Shown here: piece after piece, positions 33,889 through 45,980 of the stretch
How positions within the stretch are numbered: the first letter of the stretch is position 1
Layout of the letters: each line of letters opens with the position of its first letter
Assembly: GCA_023014335.1 (NCBI GenBank)
Contig: JAECYW010000016.1
Coordinates: 620,001-684,000, forward strand
Length of the DNA: 64,000 nucleotides
Origin: Galerina marginata
Lineage: Eukaryota; Basidiomycota; Agaricomycetes; Agaricales; Galerinaceae
Direction of reading: 5' to 3'
Program-made: the position numbers and the translations under genes
Notes under the pieces: model-generated
Database searches by the model: none
What the model was told of the DNA's origin: nothing
The model's input: the letters and a program-made list of their open reading frames with translations, nothing else

Positions 33889-36800
33889 AATAATCTCAAC
33901 ATAAATCAACCTCAGGGTATCCACAAACAAAAATCTGCATAAAAAAACTCGGTAAATACAGTAAGGTCTACCTCCTTCCGTTTTAAGATACGAATGGTTA
34001 GCTCGAGCTGGCTAGCTGTGACTAAGCTGTCATTTTGACAGCTCGGCTCAGCTCCAAGCTCCCACACTGCCAGCTTTGGGCAAAGCTGAGCTGGAGCCGA
34101 GCTGAGCCGAGCTCCGGCAACACTAGTTACGATTTTGGCAGGGAAACCGAGCCCAAACCGGATCGTAACCGGGATCCCGAATGGGGCCTAATTGGGTAGA
34201 AACGGGTATGGTGACGCTTGCCCTTTGAATACGAGAAAGTGATTAACGATGCAAGGCAGGGCAAAGAGGGAGACAAAATCTTACACAAACGACAATTGTC
34301 ACAGCAGGACGATATTGACTTTCCAGTGTATCGAACGTTTGGCAAGCCAATCGGATGGCAGGAAGTTCTTCATCAAGAACGCTCTTAAACTGGGTCTGAA
34401 TACCACTGAGTATGCATGTGGCTGTCTCAATAGAGGAAACCCACTTCCGAAATGCCATCTCGATAAACAAGAATACGTTGGGGCAAAACCTCTTTGTTTC
34501 TGGCTTTAAATAAGCTCAGGCGTTCTCGCATCATTTTTTCTAAATTTACGACCAACTACCTCAATGAAAGTGAACACCAAGTTTACAATTGAATAGGTGA
34601 TATGACCCACCTCTTTACCCGATGCTTGAAGCTCCAGGCTGGCCGGATACTGAGTAAAGTCAGTTTTACAGCTGGCGACAACAGCGGTAATAGATGGGGA
34701 TCCATCCATGCTTTCCCGCCCAGGGTGCGTTACGTCGATACCGACAAGCATAGTTGGCATTTTCTGGAGCAAGGTCATATTTTTTGCAGCGAGTGTATGA
34801 CTGACCCGAATTAGATGCCGGCATAACGCCAGAGGGTAAGAAGAGGATGTACTTAACACCTCCCAACTTCATATTCAACTTCGAGCCGACGCTGGCAAAA
34901 TAGCGGGGTTGCCCTAAGCCAACTTAAATATGTCATATCGGTAACTGAATGGTACTGAATGGTTACCTTTCGCCCTCCGAATCAATGCTGATTGTACGCA
35001 CACACTTGCTAAGAACGCGTTAGAATTCGGATAGATGAAAACTGAATTGAACTACCGATGGCTAGGTCACCGTCGCAGAGATGTTTGACCCCAGAATATA
35101 CGGCTTTGTCGGTATTGGAGAGCAGAACCATAACCATGGAAGGCTTTTCACTGAGACTCACCAACTGTTGCCGAATAACTTCGATCGCAGCGGTCCGAGT
35201 TGGGTCAGTGGATACTGAGGGAGGTAAACGGGCCTCCAAAATAACAGGATCTTTCTGATCAATGACCATTCCACTAGCTCTGCAGCTGCTTGCGAATCCC
35301 CGAACGGTCGCGAGCAGATCCGGGTCGTCTGAGCCGGAAAACTCGTCTTGAGGCTGACCGTCCTTGATAACGAGCACTGCCCACCGACCAATTTTCGCAC
35401 CTTTAACAAACTTGGCACCCTTCGAATTCCAGCTCGCTCTATCGTCGAGTTTAGGTTCCCCTTTACTGTACTTTATAACTGGAGGAGGGAGAATGCGGCC
35501 TGGGACGACTGCCATCTGATTTTCGATGCTAATTCCAAAGGCTTTAAGTTGTTGAGAAACCCCGGGTTTATAACCGAGCGCATCAAGTCCAACGCCAGTA
35601 ATACTCGTTGCGTTTACTTGAGGTGGTTTAGTAGCAGCCTCGATCATGGCAGCGGAGTGTGCGTCGGTAAGTTGTCCCCGGAAAGGCTGCGCAGGCAGAA
35701 TCTCACACTGTTCGGCTGGGATGATCATGTCCCCACCAAGATTTACAAGTGGCAGTTTGGGATACCGCAAATGTCCTGTAAAAGGATGTAAGTCAGACGA
35801 TTTTTATAATGGCTTTGAACTAACTGTGGTCAAGATCAGCATCACTAAGCTTCTGTTTGCGAGATTTCTGCGAGAAAAGCGCCTTTACGATCCTATGTCC
35901 GAGATGTCGAGTCTTGACTCTGACACCCCTGACGAACGCAGACCGATTTCCTCTGAAGGCTGACTTCGTAAAAGCCACCATGGAGTCTGCCAGGTTTCCA
36001 GGTTTGTAAAAGGCTGTGGTGCACACTGCTCTCAACGTAGATCAGATACGGGACATGTGGGCAGGAAGGGCCGAACCATTGACGTTAACCATCAACCGAT
36101 TACGAGTAGGCCGAACCGAGGAATAAAACCCCTTCCAGGCCTCGAGACCTCCGCCCAAGTTGGAAGGTTGGATCGCCGTAGGGAAAAAGAAACGATTGCG
36201 TCCGACTATTGTTCCACCGCCAACAAAGCGATTCGGATGAGCTGAAAGGATGAGGTTCAAAGCAGATATTGTAGAGCTTGTATCAATGTCAGAGTGTTCG
36301 GGTTTTCCCGTCAGATACCTGAACGTCTTCAGTAAAATTTGAAACAAAGAAAAAAAATGGAAAGACTGACTCAAGAAGACCCTTTGTTTCGATATCCCGA
36401 ACATATTCAAGGGTCAAGGTATATACATTTCTGACTTGCACCTGCTCACCATCCTCCTCGTTATAGGGCACCGAGAACGAAAGAGATTTAGCAAGTTTCT
36501 TGGGTGAGATAAGTCTCGAAGAGCAATCATGAGCGACAGATCCAAAGAGTCCCGCCGTCTTCCAACCTGGGGATTGCTCAGCGAGCTGGAAAATACGCCT
36601 TTTAGTTCGCCTTGCGGCCATTGGAGAGATAGAGACGTCGTATTCGAACCAAGGACCTTTGGCAACCTTAACTGGAAAGTAATTAGCGTGCAATTTGATG
36701 GATTTTCCTAGGTTTCCGAACCCAGGCCGCAGCGTGGGCCTCGTGTTAGATGCAAGTTGAAGATCAATTTCTGACAACGAGGACGTGATGGCCTCACGAT

Positions 36801-37062
36801 GGCCTACATCTGCGCTGCTGGAAAGCCTGCAAAGAGCGAACATTAATTGAAAAACTACTTCCATTATAATCTTGTGATACCTTTCTGATCCTTGATGGAT
36901 TCTTCGAACGGTATACTCGCCGTTCGAGAGTTTGGAAATGTGATGACCACGGATTTCTACAATTCCGCGGTACGAATGAAATCTGCTTGGTCTGAGAACA
37001 CTGGAGGCCATTTCAGTAGCTAGAGGGCCCGAAATGCGTTCATTCACAAACAGATTGAGCAC

Positions 37063-38369
37063 ACAAAGTAAGATCCGCTTTGCGGGATGTCCTTCATGAT
37101 GCAGGAAGGGTAGAGAGTTGGAGAACTGATGCGATCATGATTGGAAACAGATTGCTCCTGGTTTGAATTCCCACGGAGCATTTTGGGAACTCATATATGG
37201 AGGCGGCCACCTTTTCAATTCAGAATATTATTGTTCATTATGCATGGGTTTTTCAGAATTATGGCATAATACAAGCTCGAGAGCAGGTCTATTCAAATGA
37301 CTCGCTGTCCACTCAATGTCCATCACTGCCGTAAAACAAAGAAGTGCAGTCAAATTCAATATTTAAACTGAGCCCGCCGACTCGAACGAACTTCATGGAA
37401 AGCGACGGAAAACGACATTCCTCCTTAGCTACCAGGTACTGTCATATGTGTACGTGAGGTGAAGTGGCAAGCAAGAATGTGGCATAATTGGGATCCAAAA
37501 ATAGAAATAAGCGCCCATCAGATGACAGCCTGTAGTAAATAGCTGTAAGCTGACAGAATGAATTTGAGGGATTGACAACATGTCGTGCTTAAAAAAGAAC
37601 ATCTAACCACGAGTGCAGGAAGCTGGTCCAGGTGAAACGCCTCCTAGTTTTCCCAGTGTTTGATGACGGTAAGCCTCTATTTGAGGTTGAACATGGAGTC
37701 TAGGCTCTCCTGTACTTATGTATCTGCCTCGAAGGAGTAGATGACTCTCTCTTCCAGTTGGCGGGATAGAAAAGATTAGAACGATTCTTTGGGTCCGAAG
37801 GAAGGGAGCCCTTCCATCTCAAAAGCGGATGGGGATTGGGCTGAAAAGCGCTGAAATCTTGATAGAACTGTCTTACTGTACAAGCTTTGAGCAGTGTGCG
37901 ATTTATTTGATGACCATCGGATCTACAATGTCAAGTTGTCGGGGTTGTCGGTGAGATAAACTCGAATTTGAGTGTAGCGTGCAAGTAGCGTGATTTTGAT
38001 CATGGTAGATATCCAACATCGCTTCGGTGGAACTTGAGTGAAAATTGCCATCATGGGCTTGTCAATGAAGATAACCAGCCACATCTTACGCCTGTTTGTA
38101 TACTTCGCTGAGCAACCTCGCAGTGAAGACTGATTTAGAACATAATTTATTTCGGGCAATACGAACTCCTAAGTCCTTGAAATTGAGAATTTGCCCGATC
38201 AGAGAGAAGTATTATAAGCGGTCAATAAGGTGTCTCTCATTCCCCGTCTCGAACAAGTCATCATGATCAATTTTTTTTAGAAGACTTATCAGGGTTTAGG
38301 CTACAAAAAACAGTGCTAGACATCATCGAACGTGTTTTCAGAAACCATAGCGTTGAGCGATTATACACA
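37063..38369. other. Intergenic, no gene recognised
   Basis: This 1.3-kb region is upstream of the Argonaute gene and downstream of calpain 1. No repeats or protein-like frames were found. Confidence 0.4.
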
Positions 38370-41037
38370 TCAGTCCTCGCCCAAAAGCTTGCATTCAATC
38401 TCCACCGGAACGTCCTTGTGTGTGTACACCCTTAATCCAACATGGACCGAGTTCGGGTTGTCCAAGTCGAGCTTGATCTTACACATCTGGCGTATCATCG
38501 CAGCGTAGTCATCAGGGTCATCATCATCATCATCATCGTCGTCGTCGTCGTCCTCGTTATCATCGTCACCTGCAAATAAAGGTGGGTAAGAACTCTCGGA
38601 AGGGGGTCCGTTCTTGCTGTTGTAAAGAATCGTCTGGACGGAGGTTTGAGTGGGGGTTTTGGTGGTGGTAATAACGGTGCCGTCTTCAGCAACTTCGCGT
38701 TGGGGTTTAGTGGCGGGGTCTTCTTTGGGGTTCTTCTCGGCCTCGTACAGTACGGCGTCTTCTTCGAGAAGTTCATCTAAAGTTACTGGGAGGTGCTTGG
38801 CTTGATCACTTGTACGCCAATGTAAGTTTTGGTAACAATTTAGAAAATATACAGGCGTACTCAAAATTGAAATCTGGAAGAAATACATATTAGCCAAATC
38901 CCATGAAGCATTTAGAGACAAGACTTACTTAGAGCAATCGATTGACTCTTGGCACGCTCTGTCATAATTCTCGAGACCTTCCTCAATTGCAACTCAGAAA
39001 CTTTTTGCATATCCTAGAAGTCATATGAGAATACGGCAGTTGAGATAACAAAAAAAGACGCACCTTATTCTTGGCCAAGCGACGATTCAAGCGAACATAT
39101 ACAAGGTAGGTGCCAGCCTCCAACTCAACCTCGGCATTAACATTCGAGGCGTATATTTTGGAGTGCGCAACCTCGACGATGGGCTCCTTTTCTCCTTCCT
39201 TGACTAGTGCGAAATCCATGCTCCAAGAGGCTTTGCCAGCCAGGTCACGGTAATACCTTCTGTCCATCTGGGAGAGGACGACGACTGTTTTGGAGGCACT
39301 GGGTAGGGCGAACTTGACTGACGTGGACAGAGAATTTCAGCCAAATCCGCAGCAAAGCTGAAGAAATCGACTTACAAGACACATCATTGTAGGACCACGC
39401 GGCAGGGAGGGGTTTTGCCTTGACGCGAAGCCACTTCGACGACAGCTTCCAGCTGGAATCAAAAAGGATGGTACGATCGATTCGCTCGAAACACTCAAGC
39501 CAATCCGAGTCTAAGGATCAAAATAGAATAAGAGCTGAGAATAAAATCTAAAAGGAAACAGCGTACATTCCATGATGAACTGGCCATCGTCCCCGAACTG
39601 GTGCCCAATTTGAGGGAGAAGTTCCAACCAATCGTATGTCCACTCTTTCGAGCCATCCGACCATCGACCAGTCCATTCAGATTGGCCCCACGGGTTACGG
39701 AGAACCACGAACTTCTTCCCGTTGCACTCGACGGCGCGGAGGACAGAATAGGCGTGGTCTCCTATCAGACCTTGCACTTTGAGACTCCAAGCGCCGCTGC
39801 GAGTGGTATCGAGGCTGCCGAAGGAGCATCCGAACAGCCGGTCTTTGTTGGCACGGCTGAGCTCTTCGTGCCAGAAGCGTTCGGGGTTCAGGAGGTCCTG
39901 ATGAAGATATGCGATTGGTGAAAAGGAGACTATGAGATACAAAATATCCATACCTTAGTCTGCAACACGGTAGATACTCCGCTGCAAATTCCGCATCAGC
40001 AAAGCAAGGTAGGAGAACACATAAGACCCACGCACCCAGTCATGTCCGCAATAGCATCACATTCGTGTCCGCCTCGCAAATGCGAGTAATTTCCATGTAG
40101 CTTCGCGTACGCCTTTTCGATCAGGGGAACCCACGTCTCGCCAGTCGTGCCGGAGCTGGCGAAGTAGAAAGACTTGCCACCCTTGCGAGCGGATTTATTG
40201 TAGACGTCCTTGTCGTAGTGGTAGAGCTGCTGTTCCTCCGGTCTCAGGTCCTCGTATTTTGGGAAATTCGTGTAAACCATGCTAAAGTCGTGGAAAGGGC
40301 TGTTAGAGGAGCGCTGGATTAGAGCCGGTATGAGAGGAACATACTCATCAATGACGACGGGGACCCATGCGTGATCTCGGAAGAAGATGAAGCCATATAC
40401 ACCTACTACTTCGTCGCGCTGTGGGACGTAGGTAATGTCAGTGAAAGGTCGTGCGTCTCATCATTGTGAAGACTTACAGCAACGCAGAATTTCTCGACTA
40501 GCCCTGGGGCAGTGGACGCCGTGGCGAGAGCTGACAAGAACCAGCAGTCGTCCAACGCTCCTTGGACGATGTCGTTGGCAGATGCGCCATCGACGAAGAA
40601 CTGCGGTTTCTCAAATAACTGCGTGACTCGGTGAACATCTGAGGGGCTGAGGGGCTGGGTTTCGAACAGTCCATATAAGCATCGGCTTTTGTCGTTCTGC
40701 AGATCAAACTCGATATCTCTGAAGGCCATTCGTTAAGGTCGGAGAAAATGATTCAAGGAACGACGCACCTGAATTTTCGGTTGTTTGCTCGACACTCCTT
40801 CGCAATACGCTCAACCTGCTTCCTACAGTCATCGATGGCTGTCTGGAGTTCCTCCGTGACGAGCAATCCAACTTCTTGCTTCGGCGCAGGCTTCGGGGCT
40901 TGTTTCGCAGCCTGCTTGGCGATCTGTTTTGCGGCCTGTTTTGTTGCTTGCTTCGCCTTCTCCGTGTCGACTTGCTTTGGGCTTGCGACTTGCTTCGCGT
41001 TAGCCCCGGCCTTCGCAACGTTTTTCTTCTTCGACAT
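38370..41037 (-). CDS. Calpain-like cysteine protease, copy 1
   Basis: A many-exon gene encodes a calpain-type (CysPc) thiol protease. The N-terminus after MSKKKNVAKA is a Lys/Ala/Gln-rich repeat (KQAAKQIAKQAAKQ), probably a helix. The catalytic Cys is in VQGALDDCWFLSALAT, His in LIGDHAYSVLRAVE and Asn in VLRNPWGQSEWTGRW, so the triad is complete. The residue before the Cys pair is Asp where calpains normally have Gly (LGDCWF). A domain-III-like beta region follows (MDRRYYRD..VELEAGTYLVYVRLN). A C-terminal extension holds an Asp run encoded by GTC/ATC trinucleotides at about 38518-38565, then VHVGLRVYTHKDV. No EF-hand is seen, so calcium control is not assured. The ATG at 41037 lies about 55 bp below a TATA box. 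It is paralogous to, and head to head with, copy 2. Confidence 0.9.
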
Positions 41038-42326
41038 GGTGAGAGAAAGTGAATCAAGTGTCACTGTGTCGGTTCCCGCGCCGTTGGATGTTTTATACTA
41101 CTGGCCAATCTTGGGCGCTATGTTGTTCTCGACAAAGACAGATCATCTCGGCCTTTTGATATAACCACGCTTTGAATAGATAATCGACAGAAAAGATGGA
41201 AGGAAACCGTGTGGCTGTGGGCACTTAGCACGTTTCTGCCTGTCAAGCATGTAAACCCTACAGAAATGGGAGGGAATCCGGGATTTCGTTGTACACACCG
41301 GAGATCTTCAAGCTATAAAAGGCATGTTTTCCCGCCGGGTCCGGACTTATCTAGTCCCCTTGGAGTCCCCAGAGAGGATCAATCTGATGCTTTCTGGCCT
41401 ACGGAACTTGAAGATAGTATTTTCAGTTTTCGATTCAGAATTTGATTGGGTCTCGACTCTCCTAGCAGCTCGCCTATTGTTGGAACCTCCGAGTCTCTTG
41501 CACTCTCCTGGATGGTCCCTTTTGTGCGATTGAAATATACGAATCTTATTTTACCCAATTGAACATATCGTCAAGATCCAACGAAGTATAATCACAGTTG
41601 GTCATTGAAGGTCCTTATATTAATTTATCAGACCTTTGGGTTCCTTTCGATAGGTTCTTTGTTCAGCGCCCGATCATTCGTCCGTCTGTCTATCTATGTC
41701 ATGTACACTTCAAGTATTGATGTGCAGTGACACTGCAGCCTCAACAGCTTATGAAACAAGCGCGCAAAATACAAGGATCGGTCCAGTTCATAGCAACCCA
41801 TATCAATCGAACAGCGCTGAAACCTTGTGATCCACCAGATGCCCACCGGGCAGGGTTTTGGGCCCTCCGTTTGGGCGCTAGTGTATACTTAGTACAACAA
41901 TTAATTCATTTACCATCAGGAGGTTGGACTTGCCTTTGTTCTACATATGATCTGAATGGGAGGAAGTCCCGGGGTTCCTACCCTTGATTGGCGCACATCT
42001 TGGACCCACCCTTGATCGGCACAGAGTAAATTTTGATTATCTAGGATCATGTGCGCAAAAATTGGCGATTTCAGAGAATCCGGGGACACCATCTCTGCGA
42101 CGATTCCTATTATCAACAATCACAGTGCTAGATTCTGGTCCCTGGAAGACACACAGCCTGATGGATCGTCCATTTATGCACTTTCCCATCCTGTCAAAGA
42201 TATTTCCGTCTTCTCAATACTGCGCGTCCACCTTATAACGCCTAGAGCTTTTACTCTGGCAGAAGTCGCTATTCCCACTTGATCTTACTGCTCCAAGACC
42301 CAACCAAGACCTTACACATTGCTCCG
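41038..42326. promoter_or_regulatory. Shared 1.29-kb region between the divergent calpain genes
   Basis: On the minus strand GTATAAAAC (about 41090-41099) is a good TATA box for copy 1. On the plus strand CTTATAACG near 42233 is a weaker candidate for copy 2. No gene was found between them. Confidence 0.45.
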
Positions 42327-45162
42327 ATGACGCGACGCCGTAATAGAGGTACTCCAAAAGCGACGGATGCACCCCCACCCGCTGCTCCAAAAGAACAAGT
42401 CGGACTCCTTGTCACTGCTGAACTGGAGGTGGCCTTGACAGAATGCAAGCAAAAAGTAGAAAGCATCTCGAAGACGTGCCGTGCTGCAAATAGAAAGTTC
42501 AGGTGGGTCCTCCCTTTCTTTATCGGTTCGGTCACTCATCTTCTTCATTCTCCTCAGAGATAGCGAGTTTGATCTCGAAAATGATCCTGCATCATGCCTA
42601 TTCGGATTAGAAGTCGACGAAAACGACGAAAACGAGGGCCCGTCAGATGTCAGGCGTGTCTCTCAGATATTCGAAAACCCCAAGTTCTTTGCCGATCGCC
42701 CCAGCTCGAGCGATATCAACCAGGGAGGTTTGGGGGATTGCTGGTTCTTATCTGCGCTCGCGACCATGGCGACTTCTCCTGGTTTAATTGAAAAACTCTG
42801 TGTAGCAGTACGTCTTAGGCCCAGATTGCTGTGGAACTTGATTTTACCTGCTTTATTTCCAGCGCGATGAGGAAGTCGGCGTCTATGGGTTCATTTTCTT
42901 CCGGGACAACCGCTGGGAAACCGTGATTATCGACGAGTACGTACCCTGGACTCTAGCCGCGACCTGATCCTGACTGTAAGAACCACAGCCAATTGTTCTG
43001 GTCCATCCCGAAATTCGAAGAACTCAAGACTGAGGAGCAAAAATTGTACCATAACGACAAAGACGTTTATAATTCCATTGCACGAAAAGGTGGAAAGGGT
43101 TTACATTTCGCGAGGTCTGGTACGGCTGGCGAGACGTGGGTGCCACTTATTGAAAAGGCGTACGCGAAATTACACGGGGACTTCGCGTCCTTGGATGGAG
43201 GGTTTATGTCCGAAGCGATCGAGGATCTCACTGGGTATGTGCACAGCCTTCTCCCATTATATTTCGGTCCTGAACGCATCTTAGTGGCGTTTCCGTCATA
43301 TTTAACACTGGCGTAAGTGGCGTCCTCGCTAAATGTCCAACCAATAACTCACCACATTGCACTCTGCCAGGATATTCTTGATTCCAATCGCTTCTGGAAC
43401 GAGGTCCTTTTGCAGGCCAATGATAACACGCACCTTTTCGGAGTAGGCTTTGACGATCTTGACGAAGTGCGAAGTGGAAACGATTCCGCGACCGTTCAAG
43501 GGCTCATTGGGGGCCACGCGTATTCCATCCTCCGAGTAAAGGAGTGTCGTGGAAAGCGCTTTATTGTCCTCCGCAACCCTTGGGGAAAATCCGAATGGAC
43601 AGGCCGATGGTCTGATGGGTCTAAGGAATGGACTGGAGAATGGCTTCAGGTTCTCAAGGAGCTCGACCATGAGATGGGAGACGACGGTGAATTCGTCATG
43701 GAATGTGGGTATAGTACCCCAGATATGGTTTTACGAAATCCCACTTATGCCCATTCAAAGATTCTGATTTCTTGGAAACCTGGGAAACAGTCGAGCGGAC
43801 GACAATATTTGACGCCAGCTGGGTCATGTCGTCCCACTGGCTGCGCGTTCCGCCGAAGCCACTGGAACACGCTTGGGGGTACGGGGAAGCAGTTTGTACG
43901 TTATTTCGCGCTTACCGTATCAATATTCGTCACTGAACTATCCGAATCAGTCTACTTCACTCTTCCCAAGGCATCGACCGCCGTGATCGTCCTCTCCCTG
44001 CTCGATGATCGGTACTTCAAAGGTCTCGAAGGAATCGTCGAACATAACATTGATTTCGCCGTGTTCAAGAGAGACACGCGGGAGTGGAAAGGGGAATCTG
44101 TTTCCGCACAATTTTGGCATAGGAGGGTTTCTTGCCAACTTGAGCTTGAGGCGGGTGACTATGCTGTTTATGTGAGTAATTTTAGAAGTCAAAATTTGAG
44201 ATTTGGTCCCTTACCTTTTCCCTTCCTTTAAGCCGCGAATTGACCGTTCAGAAAGTAAGGAGAAGGTACGTCCTTTGAAATCCAACCTTTTTTCCCCCTC
44301 GTTTGTTGATATACTCTGTGTGTTAGGGAGAATTCGATACCAAAGTGAAAAACTGGAGCAAACATAAGCTTTCTCGCGTCCTGACTGAAAGAACCCAGTC
44401 CAGATCGATTGCCGCTAGTACGTTTCCCTTGCTACTGTAACGCATGGTCAGGGTTATTGAAGAACCTAATTGTTTTAGACTATGATATCAGGTAATTCAT
44501 GGTTTCTGTCGCTTTGTTTCCTAGTAACCCACAAAACCATTAGTTCCAAGAAAAAATTCTTACCTCTTTCCCTTTCGGACATTGTCGAGTTCGACTTACA
44601 AGAGCAGGAAGAGGAGGAGGAAGACGATACCAAACTCACTAGCACGACGACGATATCGGAAGAGACTAAGACGAAGTCGAAGAAGAACGGATCTACTACC
44701 ACTATTACCACGACGATCGTCACTGTCAAAGAGTTGAAGACTTTGACAGGCGGTGAAGAGGAGGAAGAGGAAAAAGAGGACCCATCGAAGGAGGGCGAGG
44801 AGAAGACCGACGAGGAGAAGAAGCCCGATGACGACGCGGAAAAGAAGCCCGATGGCGAAAAGCCCGACGGCGACGCGGAAAGTGCAAACGGACTGGTTGC
44901 TGGGCCCGGCGACATTCCCTTCCCTTTCCCTGGCATGGGTGGCCGTGATGGGACGTATACGAAACCATCCATTACCGGCGAGGACGAAGACGAAAATCCT
45001 GTATTCATTGGTCTCAAGGTCTACACCAAGAAGGAGGCGGTGGTTGTTGTCAGTGGCCGTGTTCGGGGCGAGCCAGAGAAAGACGACGACGACGACGACG
45101 AATGGGAAGATGAGGCAGAAGACGGAGATGACGGAGATGAGGATGAGGATGAGGACGAGTGA
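42327..45162 (+). CDS. Calpain-like cysteine protease, copy 2
   Basis: This is the paralogue of copy 1, with the same order of domains and similar intron positions. A coiled N-terminal segment (VGLLVTAELEVALTECKQKV) is shared almost word for word with copy 1. The catalytic Cys is in the canonical NQGGLGDCWFLSALAT, His in LIGGHAYSILRVKE and Asn in VLRNPWGKSEWTGRW. A domain-III-like part follows (STAVIVLSLLDDRYFKG; CQLELEAGDYAVY). The C-terminal tail is very acidic with Glu runs and Lys/Asp/Pro repeats, then a conserved VFIGLKVYTKKEA also seen in copy 1, and ends in Asp/Glu runs. The N-terminus lacks the Lys/Ala repeat of copy 1. The start at 42327 (MTRRRNRG) is the first ATG in the first exon. 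A C-terminal intron near 44470-44580 is not firmly placed. Confidence 0.9.
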
Positions 45163-45980
45163 AGAATCTGTCCAATGTCGGCTATCTCTTCTACCATGCG
45201 CAATTATTCCTACAAATTTCTGAGGCTGCTGAAAACGACCATACGCACTTGTTCAATTTCTACATGCTTAGTCTTCGTACTTCCTACTAAATAGGATTTA
45301 TATGCAGTTGACTTGTGCCCCTGCGTGGCTGAGAGTCGCACAAACACGCAATATTTTCTCGACATTATACCTCTACTTAAGAGTATAATTCACGTTCCTG
45401 GGTACCAGCGACTGATTGAGTGTCGTCAAGGAATTTATTCAAAGGTAGATGGTCAAGATATTGAGGGAGGATACTCTACGTTCAATCTTGCATGTCCGTT
45501 TGGGTAAATAAAAGTATGACCGCTGAACGACCACCCACGTCGTTTTGGTTTTCGATATTGCAACGGAACTCGTCCAGTCTCTCCGAATGCGGAAATTTAT
45601 ACCAAATCCGGATAGGTTCTTCCACTACGCTTACAATCCGTTGACCAGATCAGGCACAATGCTGCAAGGTGGTATCGAAATTCCAGGGATATGTACACTC
45701 AAGTATATAACTGCTGAGTTTCATCGGAAAAGAACAAGATAAAAACAAATTTGATATCTACAACCAGAAACGTGAATGAAGCGAGTAGAGACTAGGCAGT
45801 CAAACAAAGTAATGAGCTTAGAGAAAGAATTTGTAGAAGAGGAAAAGTTCTAACTACAGTATCAGACGAATTCGAAATACGATTCGGTCAAGAAAAGAAA
45901 CAAAGAGACATGTCCTTCATGCATTAGGCATCGTCATACCCGACGAGTTCCCATGATTAACTGAACAATCAGCATCACAC
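45163..45980. other. Intergenic between convergent genes
   Basis: Only short frames are present and none is convincing. This should hold the 3' UTRs of calpain copy 2 and HSE1. Confidence 0.4.

Larger units (their letters stand above)
32018..34125. mobile_element. Middle element: hAT-like MITE inserted in the outer element
   Basis: Ends begin TAGTGTTGCCGGAGCTCGGC (32018) with its inverse at 34125. The first 22 bp are identical, and similarity continues with mismatches to about 30 bp. The 8-mer GTTACGAT lies directly outside both ends (32010-32017 and 34126-34133), a hAT-type target duplication. Excluding the LTR element it is about 660 bp, rich in GAGCTCGGCT-like subterminal motifs and without a transposase frame. 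Confidence 0.88.
31432..34188. mobile_element. Outer element: PIF/Harbinger-like TIR transposon, non-autonomous
   Basis: A 33-bp inverted repeat, perfect at both ends, begins GGCCCCATTCGGGATCCCGG (31432-31464) and closes the element (34156-34188). TAA directly flanks both ends (31429-31431 and 34189-34191). A 3-bp TWA duplication with a GGCCCC-type terminus fits PIF/Harbinger. Without the inner insertions it is about 640 bp with no transposase frame. Both ends lie inside the coding exon of the Argonaute gene. Subterminal GGTT/AACC repeats are present. Confidence 0.85.
30946..37062 (-). pseudogene. Argonaute gene interrupted in the PIWI exon by nested transposable elements
   Basis: Reading leftward, exons encode an N-terminal domain (RPTLRPGFGNLGKSIKLHAN, NYFPVKVAKGPWFEYDV), the linker DUF1785-like motif (GGGLEAWKGFYSSVRPTRNR), PAZ pieces (YKPGNLADSM; RYPKLPLVNLGG..PAEQCEILP), MID (KHLCDGDLAIASVCVQSAL) and PIWI. 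The PIWI slicer residues appear present: Asp in LVGIDVTHPG, a candidate glutamate finger in SGKEVEKM, Asp in LVYRDGISE, and His in RPTHYYVLHDD. The product ends MFYI, like other Argonautes. About nine short introns are inferred. The exon encoding KRHHTRFYPI is cut at 34192 by a 2757-bp nest and resumes at 31428 with EADADQNGNPQPGTVVDRG. Deleting the nest and one TAA copy restores Pro-Ile-Lys-Glu in frame. Read through, translation stops about 20 codons inside (34127-34129), losing about 143 C-terminal residues with the catalytic His. The segment joining the PAZ halves (near 35780-35850) is short and unresolved. The first exon (37062 or 37011) is also uncertain. Confidence 0.88.
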
